This document shows, in pieces, positions 9,562-20,160 of a DNA stretch of 64,000 nucleotides. Location of the stretch: NCBI RefSeq assembly GCF_040712315.1, contig NC_134015.1, forward strand, positions 54,785,464 through 54,849,463, read 5' to 3'. Both the position numbers and the translations under genes were made by a program. The notes below the pieces were generated by a model. It did not search any database. It saw only the letters and a program-made list of their open reading frames with translations, and had not been told where the DNA came from. The stretch comes from Castanea sativa. Taxonomy: Eukaryota; Streptophyta; Magnoliopsida; Fagales; Fagaceae. How positions within the stretch are numbered: the first letter of the stretch is position 1; every line of letters begins with the position of its first letter.

Positions 9562-12255
9562 TTACCTTTTTTGAACTTTACGTCGTCGCGCATAATGAGG
9601 AGGAGGTCTTGCATGTCCTTCATCAGATGCCTCGGGCCCAACATTGTGTCCATGTTTGTGCCCCCCTGTCCCACAAGGAGGTGCCTTTGCTATGCGTTTC
9701 GGCCGACCTCCTGCCTCTGCAGGTAACCCAACAGCCTGCTCAACGTGAACATGGGGTGGGTCAATGCCCGAAGAAGGGCCAGTGGATGCACTGTGGGAGG
9801 GTGGCTGCGGGTGCATGTCAGGAGGAGTTAGATCAAGACCCAGGTCGAAGGAAGGAATGGGTGACAGCTCAGGAAATGACCGTGGGGTGGGTGGACGGAT
9901 GTCAGACCCAGGACATGGATGTGGAGTGGGTGAAGGGATGGTGGTGGGGCTAGGGGATGGATGTGAGATGGGTGAGGGGATGGTGGGGCTAGGGGATGGA
10001 TGTGGGATGGGTGAGGGGATGGTGGGGCTAGGGGATGGATTTGGGGTGGATGGGTGGGGATCGGGGGTAGGGACAAGTCTCGGGGTAGCAATAGACGAAC
10101 GAGACCCACGTCCGACAGGAGCTCTGCTTGTGCTTGGGCTTTGAGTAGGTGCTGCCGCAGGAGTAGCTGCCTCCTCATTCGGGGCCTCAGGGATAGGAGG
10201 TTGTACACGGCCAATCTCCTGCACTGCATTTAGCACATCAGTAATGTCCTTGTGGTCCTCGGTGCCCACTGGGTGACGCCTCAACAAACGGGCATATCCT
10301 TCAATCTGACATGAAAAAACCAGGTATATTAGTAATTCAATCGATAATAAAATAAACATTGGTTTTGAATTGGTTCTGCTAGTAATAATTGCAAGTTATA
10401 GGGAGACCAGGTGTTACCTTTGACTAAATTTAAATTATCTTTTATATTAAGGATGTAGCTAGCGCATAGAGTAGACAAAATGCTAATTAAAAATTCAACA
10501 GATAGAAAAGTTACCATTATAATCAATCTAGCACCGAGGACATTGATGAACCTCCGAGTTACCCTTTTGTACCAATCGAAGTACTCGTGTTGTGGAGGCA
10601 TATCACCAACCACTGCTTCACAACGCTGTTGAAGGCGATTACCCCACTCTGTAATATGCGCAGCATGTTTCCGCATCCAATCAACACCAACCTTCCCCCT
10701 CAAATCAATGGCATGGAGCACTGTATCGGTGTCAACATTACGGGGAATTTCTTGGATCATCCCGAATTGACGAACGACACGATCCGGTGTATGTTTCTCT
10801 ACTAGGTGGAAACATACAAGTGGCACCGTTGCCGTCCACATGGCCCTCCCTACAACGCACCACGGCGGAAGGTTCTCGAATTCAGCTTCATACGGCTGCC
10901 ACACCACCTACGACAGCCAAAAAACAAGCAACACATTAGGCAACAATGTTTATATGGCAAAGTTCACTAAACCTATATCTTGTTCCTAAACATGTTAAAT
11001 AAGGCATTTTCATACCTGGCCTGGCAACATTGAAGCTATTTGCTCGCGATACCTGTCCAGGAAGATGTGGGCGGGCCTGTTTTTCTTGTTTGGGACCCAC
11101 AACCACCTACAATCCAGAACAAGTGATCATATTAACCGATATAATTTAGAAAATTTGACACAAAATTATAGTGTATAACCTCTATTTCAAATTGTTTAAT
11201 ATAGACTCAAATAATTCCTAGAAGCTTTTAAAAAAAATAAATTGAAGTGACATGACGTGTATGAGGTAGAGACTTACTTCAGGGACAGTGGACCACGAAC
11301 TGGAGGACCATAAGCATCCACTGGCGGGCCATGTACAACTGTCGGGCACAAATATGGGAACCTAGCCCATGCCCAATACTGGACCAACAGCAAACACCCA
11401 CCAATCTGATTAGCTTTCTTATCGCTTGCCCTGCATAACTCTCGGTACAACCATGCAAGGCAAGCACTTCCCCAGCTGTACCTTCGTGGATTGCGAAGGT
11501 CTTCCAACTGCTGCACCCACATCAGATGCACCCTATCGCCGGATTTGTCCATGAAGATTGTGTCCCCTAGAAGCGCTAGGATGTAGCATCGTGCATACTT
11601 ATGCAACTGATCCTCTGTGGCATTAGGCGGCAAGGGATTGGCAACAGCTTCCAAAAGCCGTTGGATGAGAATCCTCTGGCCATGAAGTTCCTTTCTCTGA
11701 TTGTTTGCAGGTCTGAAGCCAAGAAATTCCTCACACACGTTCTCCCATTCTTTCTGCGTGCTCCCTGTAATGACCTCGCCGTCAACAGGAAGCCCAAGAA
11801 GAACCTCCACATCTTGCAAGGTGATGGTGACCTCACCATGTGGCATGTGGAAGGTGTGAGTCTCCTGCCGCCATCGCTCCACTAAGGCCGTTATCAGGCC
11901 GTGGTCGATCTCTCTACCCGGGGTCCTAAGGAGTCCCTCCAAACCGAGTGCCTTAATGATGTCAATGACTCGGTCGTCCACCATTGGCTCTCGATCGGAG
12001 AACTCTTCAGTACGGACACGGCATTTAAGAGACCCTGGATCCTGCACAGAACAAAACCATGGATTAATATATGACAGCAAGTGCGCTCACATTGTATGAA
12101 TCAAATGTGTGTACATTCGTTAAATATTTAGTGTTGTGCTTTACCTGCCCATTCCAAATAGATTCAGACCGATGGTTGGCCTGCAACGTCAACACCGACT
12201 GGTCAATGGGGCCAGGCTGTGTGTAGTCAATCTGTCCAGCATTTGCAGCAGCCAT
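9562..12255 (-). CDS. Plant mobile domain (PMD) protein of the MULE, five coding exons, 700 aa
   Basis: Coding exons are 12255-12145, 12041-11278, 11106-11016, 10907-10515 and 10305-9562, all with GT/AG borders and matching phases (0, 2, 0, 0). The product starts MAAANAGQIDYTQPG. Residues about 60-430 form the PMD, with FHMPHGEVTITLQDV and LLGLPVDG near residues 101-125 and WLWVPNKKNRPAHIFLDRY later. The C-terminal exon is Pro/Ser-rich, with repeated PSPSPTIPSP units, and ends in a basic tail (ARRRKVQKR). Host PMD proteins (MAIN, MAIL1) act in the nucleus in gene and transposon silencing; PMD-coding genes are also known inside plant transposons. Here the gene reads inward from the right TIR, convergent with the transposase. 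No frame break is seen. Confidence 0.9.
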
Positions 12256-13275
12256 ACTGCACAAGAATGATAAGCAATTAGCACGTAATAGACATTGAAA
12301 ACAATTAAAGGAAATAAATAATGTTGAACTGCATAAGAAGTAATGGAGACAGATTGTACCACTGTTTACAAGAACTATCAGAGTTCCACAGCTAATAACC
12401 CAAAAGAATATCTTTGAGGAAGGATTTGATAAAGTGAAAGGGAAGTAAAAGTTGGTAATCTTGAGTTTATTACCATATCCTGGTAGTAGTCTAAAATAAA
12501 ATTAGGGATAAAGTTTTCCTTCAAATTGGATAAGAGGAATCTCCTATAAGCTATAACCCACCATCCACATGTGTTCTAATCACATAACTCATTAAGTCAT
12601 TTAAACCAATCACATAATTATTAAATATGCCATTTGATTAAAGCAAACACAAATGATCATTTGAATTGCCAAGTATTAGGTTGAACAAATTTTCTCCCAA
12701 ATAAGTTTTGAGAAAAATTCTTTCATAAAGTTAGCCAACTTTTCCATTAAATATTGAGTGCTAAGAGGAAAATGTCACCAAATGGCTATCCAAGCAAACA
12801 ACTATAGATATGTTCTTCCGACTTCCAAGTGGGGTACATAGGTACAATTGGAAACTCTAAAGTTCACAATTTTTAAGTCGTCAAAGAGAGATTGTATAGG
12901 GATTAAACTTCACTACTATATTTAAAACAAAAAGATATATTCAGTAAAAAAAAAAAAAACTTAAGCCAAACCCTAACTAAATTACCATCCATAAAGTCAA
13001 AATGTCATTCAAAACTAGAGAATCAGAATTAATTGCTGTTTAGGGCACTTTCTCTTGGCTTGCAAAGAGTTAATTGTTATACTTCTTTAATGCACAAGCA
13101 GGTGAGTGTTTCTCATTTCTTATATTTGTGCTCCCTAAAGTGGGTGTGCTCAAAATATGTATGAGCCTCTCATCAAAGCTTATAAGTTGACTTAAATATT
13201 TAATAAGTATTCTATAAGAGGGTTATGCATGTTCATCATCACTGGTGCTGATCCCAGATTTGTTATTGTTTTCAG

Positions 13276-13479
13276 GTACCATGTTTGAGTGACAACCATG
13301 CATATCTTTTGCACGATGTAGATACAGGCACAGTTGGTGTTGTTGATCCTTCTGAAGCTACGCCTGTTACAGATGCTTTGAAAAGGAAAAACTGAATTTC
13401 GACATACATATTGAACACCCATCATGATTATGATCACACAGGAGGAAATGAGGAGCTTAAAGAAAGGTACGGTGCAAAG
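13276..13479 (+). pseudogene. Captured glyoxalase II (hydroxyacylglutathione hydrolase) exon
   Basis: An exon with acceptor TTTTCAG and donor AAG|GTATGA encodes 68 codons: [39 protein letters not shown], stop, then STYILNTHHDYDHTGGNEEL and a final GAKV. This is the N-terminal metallo-beta-lactamase fold of organellar glyoxalase II, which hydrolyses S-D-lactoylglutathione. A TGA interrupts the exon, and the metal-binding THxHxDH motif has become THHDYDH, losing one His. It is a dead fragment. Confidence 0.87.
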
Positions 13480-14707
13480 GTATGATATTGTTATCTTTTG
13501 GTCAACTGATTTATTATCTTTATTCTAAAGTATTTATCTTTAAAAGAAAATGTATAAACTTCCTTGTCCAATTGATTTCCATGTTTCAAAGCTTATTCCC
13601 CAAAAATGGTTATGTACGATATATTTTATACAATACACTCATGATGGAAATAGATATTTATATGGAGAATTTTAATTAAATAACCATTCTGATCTGATTT
13701 TAGAATTTAGATATCCTCCTATGTTTTGCTGGTTACAATTAAATTAGCCGACTTATCTGAGTGGTTATTTTGTTTGGTTGTCTTTTTTGTCTTGAAAATG
13801 ATTTGTGGACCACACCAATCTTTCCTCTTTTTATATGTTTCTTTAAAATTTCCATGTTTATCGTATTAGTATTTTTATCTCTTGTAATACTTGATACCGT
13901 CAACTTGTTATAATTTTCTAACACATTCTAAGAATTATTGAAAATGTGGCAATATTGGTAAAACTAGCCGTAGTAACTACTATTATTGCAGAATACGAAT
14001 TTTTCAGAATTAGTATTAGTTTAAGAGATTTACTACAAACTTGATAGAAGTCTTCTTGCCTTGTTCTTGAAGCTGTTCAGTGTTTATATTGGTCTCAACT
14101 TTCATAAATTTTTCTACCTCCCTTTTTAAGTCGCAAATACCTATGATTATGTTGATTGCTATCATTTTGATGGTCAATTCCCTTCTTTGAAGTATATAGC
14201 AGGCGCCAAATTAAATAATGTTGGGCCTTATGCATGCTTCATGACTATAGACCGATCAATGCCAATCAGAGTTTTTCTAATAGATTCTGACATTTCATCA
14301 TTCTCTTATAGTATTTATGTGATGCAGGGAGTACAGAGATAGTTTTATTTAAGTTTAAAAGTCTAGTAAGGTAATTAGGTTTTAGTATTTTATTTAATTT
14401 CATAGGGTTAAGGGTATTTGCCTAATTCAATAATTGGGCTTTGGCCCAAGTGAATTAGAGTTAGGGTTTAGTCTTAGTAGTCTCTCTATATATTATTAGT
14501 ATTTTATTTGATTTCCTAGAGTCTTAGTAGTCTATATTTTATTTATGAACATTAATAAGTTGTTTCTAAAATCAATTTATAACCACACTTTTTTTTTTGA
14601 CAAGTCAGTAATTCCATTAAGAAGATATTAAGTACAAATCAGCAAAGCATCAGCTTTGATGTACTAAACACAAACACTTAATTAACCCCTCAAACTAAGT
14701 TCTAAAA

Positions 14708-15296
14708 GAGAACTACACAATTAGCCAGTACACCTATCCATGCCAAACCTATGCTTTCTACCAAGCTAGAGCCCCAGACTTCCTTCACCTGGCCTCCATA
14801 GGTGACCTCTTCTCGCCGCCGCCTCAAGATATCAGAACCCAGCAACATATCCTCCCCTTCCTCCGCTCTTGTTGCTGGCCAACCCCTCTTTGTTCCTATT
14901 TCATGCTCTTGTAACTCCATTAACACCACCACTAACTTATCCTATGCCAATCTCTCATATGTAATCAAACCAAATGACACTTTCTACATTGTTTCCACCT
15001 CTAAGTTTATGAACCTCACAACCTACTATTCTGTTGAGCTTGTCAACCCCACTCTAGTCCCTACCAACCTTTCTATTGGTGTTACTGTCCTTTTTCCTAT
15101 CTTTTGCAAGTGTCCTAACACGACCCAGGTGCAAAACAGAGTCAAATATCTGATATCCTATGTGTTCCAACCTTTTGATAACTTATCATCAGTTGCTTCA
15201 AGGTTTAATGTTTCACAACAATCTATAATTGATGTTAATGGAAACAACTTTCAGCCTTTCAATACCATATTCATTCCAATGCTAAGGTTTTCGTAA
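14708..15296 (+). pseudogene. Captured LysM receptor-like kinase ectodomain fragment (LYK4/LYK5 type)
   Basis: The fragment begins ENYTISQYTYPCQTYAFYQA, has one frameshift near 14806-14818, then continues LKISEPSNISSPSSALVAGQ, PLFVPISCSCN, VNPTLVPTNLSIG, CKC, and SYVFQPFDNLSSVASRFNV to NTIFIPM. It carries the CxC motifs that separate LysM modules in chitin-receptor-like kinases and covers most of the three-LysM ectodomain. The signal peptide, transmembrane segment and kinase are missing. Such receptors sit in the plasma membrane and sense chitin or related glycans. The long open frame from 14802 to 15296 is notable for a captured piece. Confidence 0.85.
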
Positions 15297-15794
15297 GTAT
15301 TATGTTAAAAGTTATGTCATCATGATCCATTTCTTTAGGGTCTAATCTACTCATCATACCAAAGCTATGAAGTATAAACCATAAGATGCACATAGAAAGG
15401 ACATCATTCTATTATTATGTACCATATTGATTGCAGAATAATACATCCTGTTAAAAATGCTAATGAAGATATTATGAGAGAGTTTCAAATCTTGAACCAT
15501 AACCAAAAACTGATGTAAGTTCCATAAATAAAAAAATAAAAAAAATTGGAGTGGCCTTTGTAAGTTCTTAACCCAGGAATGTGCAAATCATCAACCTTTT
15601 TATTGTATCATATTTGAAGGTGCACATGTTCCACATTAACTAGTCTTCCAATGACAATGTCAATCATGCAATAATTGTAAACAGAAATTTGTGAACAACA
15701 TATTACTCTCAAAGACAATCAGTTCAATCATGATTTTCGAACAAAAACCACTAACCCACATAAAAAAATCACACACTTAAGAAGAAAAACATAC

Positions 15795-16140
15795 CTGCTT
15801 ACTGAGTGAGAGTGGAGAGAGTGCTTGAGAGTGGAGACTATGGCAGGCCGAGTGACAGCTCAGGGGGCGAGTCAGAGGGTGGAGAGCCGTGACAGCTGCG
15901 AGTGAGAAGGTGGACAGAGGCGCAAGAGGGAGAGTGAAGAGGCGCGAGAGGGAGAGTGAGTGACAGAGAGTGGCTCTGGTCTGCGACAGTGAGAGGGTGA
16001 GTGACAGAGAGGGAGAGTGAAGAGGCGCGAGAGGGAGAGTGAGTGACAGAGAGTGGCTCTGGTCTGCGACAGTGAGAGGGTGAGTGACAGAGAGTGGAGA
16101 GAGGCGCGAGAGAGAGAGTCTGTGCGAGAGGCTGGACTTG
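15795..16140 (-). promoter_or_regulatory. Putative promoter and 5' UTR exon of the PMD gene
   Basis: Read on the minus strand this is CT-rich (CTCTCTCT, CACTCTC), like the leader of the transposase gene at 1075-1120 on the other side of the element. It ends with a consensus donor at 15795. It contains a two-copy tandem repeat. MuDR genes are driven from promoters in the TIRs; the same is inferred here. Confidence 0.5.
15938..16103. repeat. 83-bp tandem repeat, two copies
   Basis: Copies start at 15938 and 16021 with the same AGAGGCGCGAGAGGGAGAGT opening and near-identical content, including GTGGCTCTGGTCTGCGACAG. They lie in the putative PMD promoter or leader. Confidence 0.85.
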
Positions 16141-16165
16141 GGTTAATTTGAAAAACCCCTATTAG

Positions 16166-16390
16166 AAATCGAGTCTCAAACACTCGATTTCCAGGTGGTT
16201 CAAGTGACATGTACACGTCACCTGGAAACCGAGTATTTAAGAGTCGATATATAAATCGACTCTTAAAAACTCGATTTCCAGGTGGCCGCCACGTGGAAAA
16301 TCGCCACATCAGATCTGATCAACCCACAAAAATCGACTATCTAAGAGACGATTTATAGCCTCAAAATCGACTCTCTAAGAGTCGAGATGC
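16166..16390. repeat. Right cluster of near-palindromic 25-bp modules
   Basis: Five modules start near 16166, 16226, 16251, 16330 and 16363, the same design as the left cluster but with more substitutions (for example AAACCGAGTA...GAGTCGATAT). Confidence 0.75.
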
Positions 16391-16467
16391 TAGTATACTA
16401 TTAACTTATGAAACAGTGCCTACTAACTATATTCTTCAGCCGTTAGGGCTATTTGCCCATTTTGTCC
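16250..16467 (-). repeat. MULE right terminal inverted repeat
   Basis: Reverse complement of the left TIR with scattered mismatches and only about one net base of drift over 190 bp. More palindromic modules continue inward to about 16166. Confidence 0.88.
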
Positions 16468-16476
16468 CAATAACAA
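16468..16476. repeat. MULE target-site duplication, right
   Basis: CAATAACAA, directly after the right TIR; exact match to the left copy. Confidence 0.9.
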
Positions 16477-16639
16477 GGTTGTAAACATGATTTTTTATTT
16501 ATTTAATAATTTGCTAATATTACCTTGAACTTTGATTGAGTGTCAATTGGGTCCTTATTGGATATTTGATTTAAGCAATTCACCCCTTCGACATTAGGCT
16601 TGTGATAATTATTTTGTTTGTATTTTTTTTAATGGATTT

Positions 16640-18640
16640 AATTACATGATGTGTGTGGTGGGTATTTTTTGTAATATTGGGCTGGACTACCTTCTGCTGT
16701 GCTAGGCCCAAAGTGTTCTGGATCAAGGAGTTGAGATCAGTCCAATTGCAACCTACCTTGGTCCGACTTGTGCACAAACTATGCCCCGTTTACCAAGATT
16801 TTTGATTACATGCCCATGGCAGGCAGAACCACTATAGTAATTACGGCAAACAGAGATAACAAAGATAATAAAAGAGATACATTCGTTATTTAGACAAAAG
16901 TAAATAATGGGTCATTACAAGGAATGCATGTTTTACGAAATAGCAACAAAAATAAATACGGGAGAGGTAGTAATAAGCTTATTGAATCAAAGAGAAATAT
17001 CAGTTTGCTGTGTCAAGTTATGTTATAGGGTCAAAGTCAAGAAGGGAGTCATTTCCTCAATGCGAATAATCTCTTTGGGAAAAAATTAACTGCTTTGAAG
17101 GAACGAGCCTAAATGACTTGTGCCCAGAGAAATCCCTTGCCTTTAGCAGAGAGCATGAGTTTGAGAGAGAGAGAGAGAATCAACCTATCTGGTGCATGCC
17201 TGCTATTCTATTCTCTCCATTTTGTTTTTCATGTTCTCTTTAATTCTTTCTTTCTTTTCTCTTCGTTTTATCTCTCGGTGTTTGCTTAGTTGTTGTGATT
17301 CTCTCCTTAGAGGTTACTATTACCGTCCTCCCTTTCCAGTGCACAGTAAGGGTTCTTTATATAATACCTGCCGCGGTTAGCTTTTACCATTTTAGCCTTT
17401 AATCACCTTTGTCAAGTGTGGGTGTCCTTCCCGACCATTATTGATTGGTCAGTTGCTCAGCCAACACCACTTACTTGTGCTGGCCGCGCCACTCCACATC
17501 ACCAGACGAAGAGGACTGTTTTGTTTGTTTGCTTGCCATGGCATTCTAACCTGTCACATCGTGAGTGCTCTCTCTCCATCCCTCATGGCATGCACTTAGT
17601 GGTTCCAACTCATCCTTGCTTCTTTTGGGCGGTATGTCATTCCAGCAGGACACTTCCCCCAAAAGAGCCTGAGCAGGGACCATAAAATATGTTATCCCTC
17701 TCCCCATTACCAGACCATGCCCTCTTACCTCTGGCCCATGACCCACCACTTCTTGTATTGGCTGGGTACAGGCTGGTGGTGTCTGGGCCTTGCACGTGTC
17801 TCACTTCCTTGCATGTGCCTCACTTCCATGCTCGTCCAAAATATGCTTGTTGCTTATGCGTTTGCCACGGTTTGGAGGTCCGTCGGCCCATTCTGCCATT
17901 CGTCTTTAACTTCTTATGGCGTGAGCTGTTTCTTGATTTCTCATTCCTTATGGCTTGCTCCCTTAGGGGCTGGGCTTTGCCTGATTGTGGGCTTTCCCTC
18001 CTTCAGGCCACTCTTTTACTTCTTCTTGCGGTCCTGTTATCATTTCCTGGCGTATTATTATGCTATTCCTGCCGTGATGTTATTCGACTCAGAACTGCTG
18101 AGCCTCTTTGGGCTTGCTGCTTATTTCTTTTTTGATGACCAGTAAGCTCATTGGGCCTTTTACTACATTACTTGCGGACTCCCGTATCCCATTTACTTCC
18201 TTTTGGGCATCCTTGGCTCATTTACTTTCTTGGAGCATCCTTGGCCCTTTCTAATTCTATGTTTCCCATGGGCTTTTACTAACTCCTTGGGTTTCTCTGG
18301 CTCAATTACTTTATCCTTCATCCTTGGGACTTATAGACTCTCCATTACCCCTTACTTTCTTTACTTGCATTACTTCGGGTCTGTTGTGGCTACTATGGTC
18401 CATTCTCACTTTTCTACATCACATACTGCCCATGGGTTTGCTACTTTTCTCTAACGGGCCTTTTTAGGCCCGTTTGTTTCCTCAAGGTCCATTTGTTTGC
18501 TTTATGGACCTATGATCCATTATTTCTACCGCTTGGGCTTAATGGCTTTGCTATCCAATTTCTAACTCTCTTCTGCCCACATTGTTGGACTTCTTCTTCC
18601 TAATGGGCTTCCAAAAAAAAAAAAGAAAAAAAAAAAAAAA
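16640..18640. mobile_element. Possible LTR-type repeat fragment
   Basis: A pyrimidine-rich stretch with GGGCTT/GGCCCA words and a TATA-like box (TTTATATAATACC, about 17355), ending near an A-rich tract (18613-18640). The composition resembles long plant LTRs. No pol domain, paired LTR or target-site duplication could be confirmed, and the open frames here look like composition artefacts. Confidence 0.3.
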
Positions 18641-18734
18641 AAGAGCATCTACAATGTGCATATTGTTTCCACCGCATTATCAATAAGTTAAAATGGTTAA
18701 ATCATAAAATTAATAATTGAGAGATTAAATTAGA

Positions 18735-18905
18735 CTTTACTTGTAGGTTCAAATTAGTTTAACTGCAAAAGTCTCTTATAATTGAATAAGAGATTTAGGG
18801 TTTGAACCTCATCTACATAAAAAATCAATTGATATCTTAACCTGATGATTAGAGCAATTATTATGGAGTGGGCAATATAAGTTGAAATTCTATAAAAATA
18901 AAAAA
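18735..18905 (+). repeat. tRNA-like SINE candidate
   Basis: TAGTTTAACTGCAAAAG resembles a Pol III A box. About 45 bases later GGGTTTGAACCTC resembles a B box, with an AATAAGAGATTT link between. The layout fits a tRNA-derived SINE head; no clear poly(A) or target duplication was found. Confidence 0.4.
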
Positions 18906-18909
18906 TTAC

Positions 18910-19165
18910 TTAATAAGTTAATAGTTGGATGACTAAGTAGCTTAACATATATTTTGCATTTGATTTTTTGTCATTTTAACATGATATTAAATTGGGGATT
19001 TTCTTTGCAAGTGCTAGGTCACATATCATCTCATCCATATCCATGTCATTATATATAAAAATTATCATGCTCGTGTGGAGTCATATATATAAATACTTTT
19101 TTGAACAAAATAAAATATGTTGTTTGACATCAAATAAAGAAACATGGTAAATTGCTTGATGATAC
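18910..19165. other. Left arm of a segmental duplication (pre-insertion flank)
   Basis: From about 19095 the sequence matches 57970 onward (GAACAAAATAAAATATGTTG shared), up to the retrotransposon insertion point. Nothing coding is seen. Confidence 0.7.
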
Positions 19166-19169
19166 TATC

Positions 19170-19819
19170 TGATGATGCCAAGAAAATCAGTAGGCTGGAT
19201 GCTTCGGACTTGAAAGGACTACTGGTTCTTTCTACGGCCTGAAAAAGAAAGAAAAGCGTATCAAAGGCGACCGGGGCTGCCGGCCAAAAATCCTCCGATG
19301 GTAAAGTTAGTTTTCCCTCTAAGTAATCTGAGTTCCAACTTTCTTTGAGTAAAAACTGAACATACCTTTGCCTTGTCTGAATCAGTCTTTATATAGTGCC
19401 TTCATAGACGGTTATCGAAATGGGAACCTCTCCTGGATTCGAGGCTTAAACGTAACTGCCATAACCGTCCAGGAGTTACATTTCTATTTCACAACGGATA
19501 CATGACCGTTATGCGTGGGATAAGGGATTGTCACATTTTATTCGGAGATTCTCCCAAGTATGGTACCCTCGTCCTGAATTTCCTTCGTCGAGTGCACCTG
19601 CTGATTCCAAGTGTAAAATCCTAGTCCATGGATCTTCACGTGGACGAGTCCTCTCAGGGTAGGCTGTACGCACCCCACGGACGAGGGATGTAGCTTCGCT
19701 ATCACCCTCTGGACGTCCTTGTTCGTTACCCTCGTCCTGAGGATAACTTCTGGACGGCTGCCGAGGTGATGACCGTCCATGGACGGGTTGGGTGGTTTGA
19801 GTGTTTTCATCCCACATCA
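19170..19819 (-). repeat. 3' LTR of the Tat-like element
   Basis: 650 bp, same length as its partner. A short purine run (GACGAGGGGCAAC on the minus strand, 19832-19820) directly precedes it and could be the polypurine tract. Confidence 0.93.
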
Positions 19820-20160
19820 GTTGCCCCTCGTCTAGGAGTTATACGATGTATTAATAGATTTTAAAACGCACCACGTGTCACACATCCATAGGAGGTTAGT
19901 CAACCGGTTTACTCCTCCGAGGCATGCGCCACGTGTCACCTTATAATTAGGTCCGTCGTTGCGGTTACCGAGACTTTTCTGCTTATAAATAGTGGTTTCT
20001 CCCTCATGCCCCTCTCACTTTTTCAAATTTTCCGCTTTGACACTCTCGTCCATCGCTTCATCTAAGAATATCCTCAGCGTCCTTAGTGTCCCTCGTCTAG
20101 AGCCAGGTAATCTTTCTATACTCACTTTAGTTTTCCTTGTTAAGTGTTAGGACGTTTTCA

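Larger units (their letters stand above)
12256..15795 (-). other. Putative first intron (3.5 kb) of the PMD gene
   Basis: Just upstream of the PMD ATG is a good acceptor (TTCTTGTGCAG, AG at 12258-12257). The nearest good donor next to the right-end leader is AAGCAG|GTATGT at 15795/15794. The intervening DNA contains the glyoxalase II and LysM kinase fragments in the opposite orientation. Bases 12260-13275 and 13480-14700 hold nothing else I can name except an LTR-like or promoter-like AT-rich stretch around 14330-14560. The splice is inferred, not shown. Confidence 0.5.
663..16467. mobile_element. Mutator-like element (MULE), 15.8 kb, with transposase, PMD gene and captured host fragments
   Basis: The ends read GGAGAAAATGG (left) and GGACAAAATGG (right, reverse complement) and are flanked by an exact 9-bp duplication, CAATAACAA, at 654-662 and 16468-16476. 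The inverted repeats stay in register for about 218 bp: the CTCGACTC motif lies exactly 81 bp in from each end. Long TIRs, a 9-bp TSD and a MURA-type transposase define the Mutator superfamily. Two convergent genes, one reading inward from each TIR, copy the layout of maize MuDR, but the right-hand gene is a plant mobile domain gene rather than mudrB. Fragments of at least four recognisable host genes lie inside. The element is probably not autonomous as read, because the transposase has frameshifts. Confidence 0.92.

Noticed and set aside
9543..10144. Plus-strand frames opposite the PMD C-terminal exon
   Set aside because: They are the antisense of the Pro/Ser-repeat exon; the minus strand has the conserved domain and splice sites.
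15872..16309. Minus-strand frame rich in Ser, Leu and Arg
   Set aside because: It falls in the CT-rich leader, 83-bp repeats and TIR modules; no conserved domain.
17416..18454. Several overlapping plus-strand frames with hydrophobic stretches
   Set aside because: The pyrimidine-rich composition yields Leu/Phe/Ser-rich frames in more than one phase; no family match or splice structure.
19509..19817. Frame duplicated at 29037-29348, which might look like a conserved gene pair
   Set aside because: Both lie inside the two LTRs and are identical because the LTRs are.
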